From a bacterium (lineage in GTDB: Bacteria; Patescibacteriota; Minisyncoccia; UBA6257; GWB1-50-10): a stretch of DNA of 35,314 bases. The stretch's first letter is position 1; each line of letters opens with the position of its first letter. The stretch spans positions 1 to 35,314 of the forward strand of contig JAUSKB010000008.1 in NCBI GenBank assembly GCA_030647415.1. Reading direction: 5' to 3'. This document shows, piece after piece, positions 32,165-35,314 of the stretch. A program made the position numbers and the translations under genes. The notes below the pieces were generated by a model that ran no database searches, was not told where the DNA came from, and saw nothing but the letters and a program-made list of their open reading frames with translations.

Positions 32165-33019
32165 TTACTGTATGCCAAAATATTTCTGAAAGTCACTCCA
32201 CCAGCTTCGCTGATCCTGTTGGAACGTTGTTAACGACGTAGCTATACTCCGAATAGCTACGGTGATCGAGGTTCCGAAGTCTGCAGGAAATGAGACTTCA
32301 CGAATCTCGCGAACAGTGGAGAGTTCTCGAAGTTTCCGGCGCTGTGCGGCAACAACAAAGAAGATTGCGACGGGATAATATCCGCGTTTGAAGCTAAACA
32401 GGTACCGTAATTCATCAGCAAGCTCGACGTAGCTCTGAGAACAGAAATGGTTCCAGAGGCTAGTCGCCTGTTCTTGCCACGGCTTCAGAAGAAGTGGCGG
32501 TGTAGCTATCGATTCCTCTAACTTCCATATCCCTGCCCGAACTTCTGAAAACGGTACTCCTCCGATACGTGAGAGTTCGCGCATAAAGCATGGTAACTTC
32601 GCGTCTTTACCGAACGCGGCCACACTGCTCTGCACCACCGCAATGTACCGGATGGAATCCAGGTACAGCATGTGTCCACCGGCATACGGACCTGGTAAAA
32701 AGTACCAGCACTGCTTTGATCCCTCCATAAAACGAAGCTGGGTGGAACCCTCCGGTTCAAAAATACTCTTTAAGGTGAGGAGTGATACATACCACCGCTT
32801 ACAATAGTCAGCAAGAACGAGCATGCGAGTTCCCGGCAATAAAGCGAGAATTTCATTCACAGACACCGGATCATGTTCAGAATTGTCAGGATAGTGATTT
32901 TCCCACGGGCAGTTTGCATCCGGACATGCCAATGTACCTTCTTGTGGCTTGAGTGAAGTGTGCCATTCCGAGAATTTCCTATGTCTGAAAAGTTGAATAC
33001 CGTTCGTTATTTCTATCAT
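32165..33019 (-). CDS. Unknown protein, 284 aa
   Basis: The start is the ATG at 33019 rather than the TTG in the track; AGGAAGGG precedes it. A possible metal site is ACPDANCPW (about 32-40) with nearby His residues (HYPDNSEHD). The middle is mixed alpha/beta (MLVLADYCKRWYVSLL, PYAGGHMLYLDSIRYIAVV). The C-terminal third is basic and helical (RRKLRELSTVREIREV) and ends in a Trp-rich tail. No family recognised. It belongs to the run of low-GC unknown genes from 31 to 34 kb. Confidence 0.65.
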   Translation of the reverse strand: MIEITNGIQLFRHRKFSEWHTSLKPQEGTLACPDANCPWENHYPDNSEHDPVSVNEILALLPGTRMLVLADYCKRWYVSLLTLKSIFEPEGSTQLRFMEGSKQCWYFLPGPYAGGHMLYLDSIRYIAVVQSSVAAFGKDAKLPCFMRELSRIGGVPFSEVRAGIWKLEESIATPPLLLKPWQEQATSLWNHFCSQSYVELADELRYLFSFKRGYYPVAIFFVVAAQRRKLRELSTVREIREVSFPADFGTSITVAIRSIATSLTTFQQDQRSWWSDFQKYFGIQ

Positions 33020-33097
33020 CTCCAAACCCTTCCTAAAATTGTGATTGTTAATTGATTGTCTTACTCTGCACTAAAGAAAGCTCGTTTATAAAATATT

Positions 33098-33214
33098 GTC
33101 AAGTCTCGCTGCTCCCCCTGCTGGACGCGTTCACTTGTGGTGAGCGGAGCCGAACCAGAACGGCGGATTGGAGGGGGTAGCGGCGGAACTCTCGATGATA
33201 CCGGCGTTTGCGTA
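33098..33214. repeat. ~116-bp direct repeat, copy B
   Basis: See copy A at 32015-32130. It lies upstream of the gene at 32165 in the same relative position and orientation, and on the minus strand ends in TTGACA. Confidence 0.8.
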
Positions 33215-33250
33215 AGTAAATCGCCCTATCATCTTAAGACGCTTTGTATT

Positions 33251-33838
33251 TCACTCCATAATATTCTCCAATCTGGTTATATGCTCATTTAGGATCGATT
33301 GGTTGTGCGCGAAAACTTCTTCTCTTGGTGCTCCGGTTTCCGCATCAGGTCCATATCCAATCTCTCGGAGGTCGCCAAGAAGCACCTTCGCAATGCCCGT
33401 GTCGAGTTCGACGTCAAAAAAGACGTTGGGTTCGTTTATCACTAAACCATCGTCTGCAGCTTTGGTAACCAGCTTTTCCACGTCGGACTTCAGTTCTTCA
33501 ATATTTGAGATGTGTACTTTTTCATAATTACCCTTACCACCGCAGAAATCGATTACCCTATGGGTGCCTCCTTGACGGAGGTCTGTTACGTATTCAACTT
33601 TATTTTCAGCATCGTATCTCCAGGTCGGGAGTACGGGATAGCCTCTCTTCTGTAATGCCGTATGCCATTCCGGCCCCTGCATAAATTCAATGGAATACCC
33701 CTGGAATTTTTTTCGTAACAAATCGCGGGAATGTTCTCCGGAAGAGAGTGTCACTGAATCAATCTCTGAACGAGGGCCACTATATACCTTTTCGTTTTCT
33801 GTTATTTTGAACGCGTCCTCGTTAAATTCTTTTGCCAT
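33251..33838 (-). CDS. Unknown protein, 195 aa
   Basis: No family firmly recognised. The C-terminal half (NVFFDVELDTGIAKVLLGDLREIGYG) recalls the region after the catalytic loop of kinase-like folds (N..., then D-L), and YVTDLRQGGTHRVIDF precedes it, but the usual HxD and glycine-rich loop are not visible. Soluble; starts MAKEFNEDAFKI with only a weak AACCT before the ATG. Confidence 0.6.
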   Translation of the reverse strand: MAKEFNEDAFKITENEKVYSGPRSEIDSVTLSSGEHSRDLLRKKFQGYSIEFMQGPEWHTALQKRGYPVLPTWRYDAENKVEYVTDLRQGGTHRVIDFCGGKGNYEKVHISNIEELKSDVEKLVTKAADDGLVINEPNVFFDVELDTGIAKVLLGDLREIGYGPDAETGAPREEVFAHNQSILNEHITRLENIME

Positions 33839-33906
33839 AGGTTAAATTAGAGTTCAGTATAGGTCAAAATTTTTCGGATAAGAATCTCACTACTCGAGGG
33901 CTCCTA

Positions 33907-34452
33907 TTAACCGAGTGTGTACTCCCACCCCGGCTGCCACTTCCCTTTCTTGCGCCAATCGGCTGCGAACGCCTCCTCCCACGTCATGCCCTTGAGGAGC
34001 ATGTCGAGCGCCAGCTGCGGGGCCTTATGTGCGACGATGGCCACGGACTTGCCGTCATAATCACGCTTGAGGTCCGCGAGGAAGCCCGCCACGCGCTCCT
34101 TCACCATCTCGTAGCTCTCCCCTCCCGGCATCGGGGTCGTGATGGACCGCTCCTGCATCGGTTCGACCATCTCTGACGGTTTGCCGTTCAGGTCGCCGTA
34201 GTTGCACTCCCGGAGCCGTGCGTCGGGGATGATCTTGTACTTGTCGCCCCACGTCAGCTTCGCGGACTCGACGGCACGCTTCAAATCCGAGGTGAAAACG
34301 ACATCGAAGTGCCGGTCCTCGGTAAGGGGCCCTAACTCCTTGGATTGTCGTACACCTAACTCCGAAAGTCCCACATCGGACCAGCCAGAGGAGAGTCCTT
34401 GCTCGTTGTCAGTGGTGGTCCCGTGGACGAAGTAGGTGATGCGTATGACCAT
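33907..34452 (-). CDS. Histidine-phosphatase-superfamily protein
   Basis: A phosphoglycerate-mutase-like protein of 181 residues. The N-terminal motif reads YFVHGTTTDNE, so the catalytic His and Gly are present but the Arg of the usual RHG is a Val. SGWSDVGLSELGVRQSKELG, the FTSDLKRAVESA helix, RECNYGDLNG (acid/base Glu) and AIVAHKAPQ (second His) are in place. The missing Arg may lower or change activity; I believe a VHG subgroup exists but cannot verify it here. Substrate unknown. Confidence 0.82.
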   Translation of the reverse strand: MVIRITYFVHGTTTDNEQGLSSGWSDVGLSELGVRQSKELGPLTEDRHFDVVFTSDLKRAVESAKLTWGDKYKIIPDARLRECNYGDLNGKPSEMVEPMQERSITTPMPGGESYEMVKERVAGFLADLKRDYDGKSVAIVAHKAPQLALDMLLKGMTWEEAFAADWRKKGKWQPGWEYTLG

Positions 34453-34506
34453 ACTTCAAATCATAACTCGGAAACCCCGTCCTCGCGACGGTGAATTACT
34501 AGCGAC

Positions 34507-34716
34507 ATGTATAGCAGGAAGCTAGAGGAGTATAAGGACCGGCAATACGAAATAAGCACTCGCCTCGAGGAACACACCCGAGCGGACGAGAGCTACCATA
34601 TCACCGCTGGGACCGTGTTAAACCTCGCCCGCCGCGCGCGTGAACTCTTTGACCGAGTGGGCAATCTTATGGGAGAGAAAATAGACCATCGTATATTTCG
34701 AGTCCGAGCGGGGTAA
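34507..34716 (+). pseudogene. C-terminal remnant of a serine recombinase
   Basis: The 69 codons beginning KLEEYKDRQYEISTRLEEHT, then ADESYHITAGTVLNLARRARELF, closely follow the coiled C-terminal region of large serine recombinases common in CPR genomes. The catalytic resolvase domain and the recombinase domain are missing; upstream lies the start of the divergent phosphatase gene. After ELFDRVGN the match fades. It is most likely the tail of a lost mobile element. Confidence 0.6.
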
Positions 34717-34718
34717 CG

Positions 34719-35000
34719 CGGATAGGACTCGAACTGAATATCGAGAGGCCTTAGGTAAAACCTGAGGCCTCTCGGTCGCTCGATACTAAATCCTTAAGCT
34801 CCCCGGGTAGGACAATCTCACGTCGCTATTCGCTATACAGCAAATCGCTCCCACGAACCCAGCGGTTCGTGTGCTCCGCGACGGTGAACCTCCCGGTACG
34901 AGCTCACCCCGTGTTGGAAGGAATGGGAAACCAGAAGGTGTCCCAGACGGGGGTCGGGGTGAGCGATCCCGATTCCCCTTCCCCGTTCGAGTCCTACCCG
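34719..35000. repeat. Inverted 16-bp repeat resembling a tRNA T-arm
   Basis: GTTCGAGTCCTACCCG on the plus strand at 34985-35000 and GTTCGAGTCCTATCCG on the minus strand at 34719-34734, with one difference. TTCGAGTCC also occurs at 34697. The sequence looks like the 3' half of a tRNA T loop and stem, but no complete tRNA can be folded around either copy. Confidence 0.45.
34742..34774. repeat. Strong hairpin after the recombinase remnant
   Basis: CGAGAGGCCTTAGGT and ACCTGAGGCCTCTCG pair over 15 positions (one G-T) with an AAA loop. No T-tract. Confidence 0.7.
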
Positions 35001-35314
35001 TGTCGCTCGCGATAAAACCGCCTCTCGGCGGTTCTATCATGCTCGCTCATCTCTATAGTACCGCTCGAACAATTTTTATGGAAGATTTGAGCTAGTTTAC
35101 CTAGTCATACGGGTAGTCATACGCTCCTTGCCCGTATGACTAGGCACGAAAGCTGAAAGCCCTATCAAACATTACCTTTTAGACAGCACCTCCTCGCAAA
35201 AGCCAAGCCCTACTTCACTCCGCTCCGGCTTGCTAGCCGTCGCTCCGTGAAATGTCGCGGGTTCGCGTTTGGGTGGCTCGGCCTTCTCTCCTGTTCTGCT
35301 ATTTCTTTTTGCTC
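34775..35314. other. Gene-poor right end
   Basis: I see no convincing gene. The minus-strand ORF 34786-35040 and the plus-strand ORF 34871-35095 have Pro/Arg/Gly-rich products and no ribosome binding sites. GCTCACCCC and GGGGTGAGC (around 34910 and 34957) form an inverted repeat, AACCGCC/GGCGGTT (about 35015-35033) a small hairpin. Confidence 0.5.
35100..35144. repeat. Inverted repeat with an internal direct repeat
   Basis: CCTAGTCATACGGG and CCCGTATGACTAGG are perfect 14-base arms. The loop begins with a second TAGTCATACG, so either copy can pair with the right arm, giving two alternative hairpins. Confidence 0.75.

Noticed and set aside
31996-32196. Minus-strand ORF crossing direct repeat A
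   Set aside because: The frame is not kept in repeat copy B, and it overlaps a terminator and the end of the gene at 32165.
34880-35000. Possible structured RNA (SRP or tRNA-like) around the GCTCACCCC/GGGGTGAGC inverted repeat
   Set aside because: The SRP domain IV consensus and a full cloverleaf are both absent.
34786-35040. Minus-strand ORF of 84 codons
   Set aside because: Pro/Gly/Arg-rich composition, no ribosome binding site, and it covers hairpins and T-arm-like repeats.
35210-35314. Open minus-strand frame entering from the right edge
   Set aside because: Only about 34 codons, low-complexity Arg/Ser-rich product, no recognisable domain; cannot be judged without the next sequence.

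Overview
This window looks like part of a chromosome of a Patescibacteria (CPR) bacterium, most likely in the Parcubacteria group. The basis is gene content and gene form rather than any database search. The genes are compact and use the standard code (TGA is a stop). UvrC is short and lacks its C-terminal helix-hairpin-helix part. The tRNA gene does not encode CCA. There are two small winged-helix/Cas2-fold (PaaX-type) proteins, a TPM-domain protein, an S2P-type M50 protease and a VanY-type peptidase. By eye the window is clearly GC-rich, and many intergenic spaces hold palindromes.

Layout. At 0.3-3.7 kb the str operon runs leftward as rpsL, rpsG, fusA, with no tuf. A 56-codon membrane-protein gene with its own ribosome binding site and terminator sits on the opposite strand between rpsG and fusA. 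At 3.9-8.7 kb are an M50 protease, a secreted proline-linker protein, a TPM-domain membrane protein, rpmB (L28), a small hydrophilic protein and a YdjM-like membrane hydrolase. At 8.8-9.3 kb are tRNA-Pro(GGG) and a 35-aa membrane peptide with a good promoter. At 9.3-13.2 kb are secF and secD, divergent from a DUF155/RMD1-like protein that is coupled to a GreA/GreB-like protein. At 13.2-19.7 kb are an FAD-linked oxidase, an FKBP isomerase, a PaaX/Cas2-like regulator, DUF192, DUF218, endonuclease IV, an unknown gene and a second Cas2-fold regulator. At 19.8-25.4 kb are uvrC, a membrane protein, uvrA and two small genes. At 25.5-31.1 kb are uppP, a Cys-rich membrane protein coupled to hisS, an aspartoacylase-family amidohydrolase, an unknown gene and a VanY-type carboxypeptidase. 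From 31.2 kb to the end is an accessory-looking stretch: a TrpF-like barrel protein, two unknown proteins, a histidine-phosphatase-like protein, a ~116-bp direct repeat pair, a broken serine-recombinase tail and about 600 bases with no credible gene.

Working together: rpsL/rpsG/fusA, rpmB, tRNA-Pro and hisS serve translation; secD/secF serve protein export; uvrA, uvrC and nfo serve DNA repair; uppP and the VanY-type enzyme serve the cell wall.

The most unusual content is non-coding. (1) A family of ~102-106 bp MITE-like elements has 18-20 bp terminal inverted repeats (ACCCTGTTAGA...). There are four loci, one of them a nested insertion, and the ends lie within about 0-20 bp of start codons. 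(2) Three 38-bp palindromes share an ACGGCCGT core, have covarying arms and carry outward -10-like ends. Two of them bracket the PaaX/Cas2-like gene, and one supplies its apparent leaderless promoter. (3) An identical palindrome occurs on both sides of a 4.3-kb uvrA segment. (4) GC-rich palindromes appear to be inserted in frame inside uvrC and the YdjM-like gene, resembling Rickettsia palindromic elements in behaviour. No CRISPR array and no complete transposase or prophage was seen.
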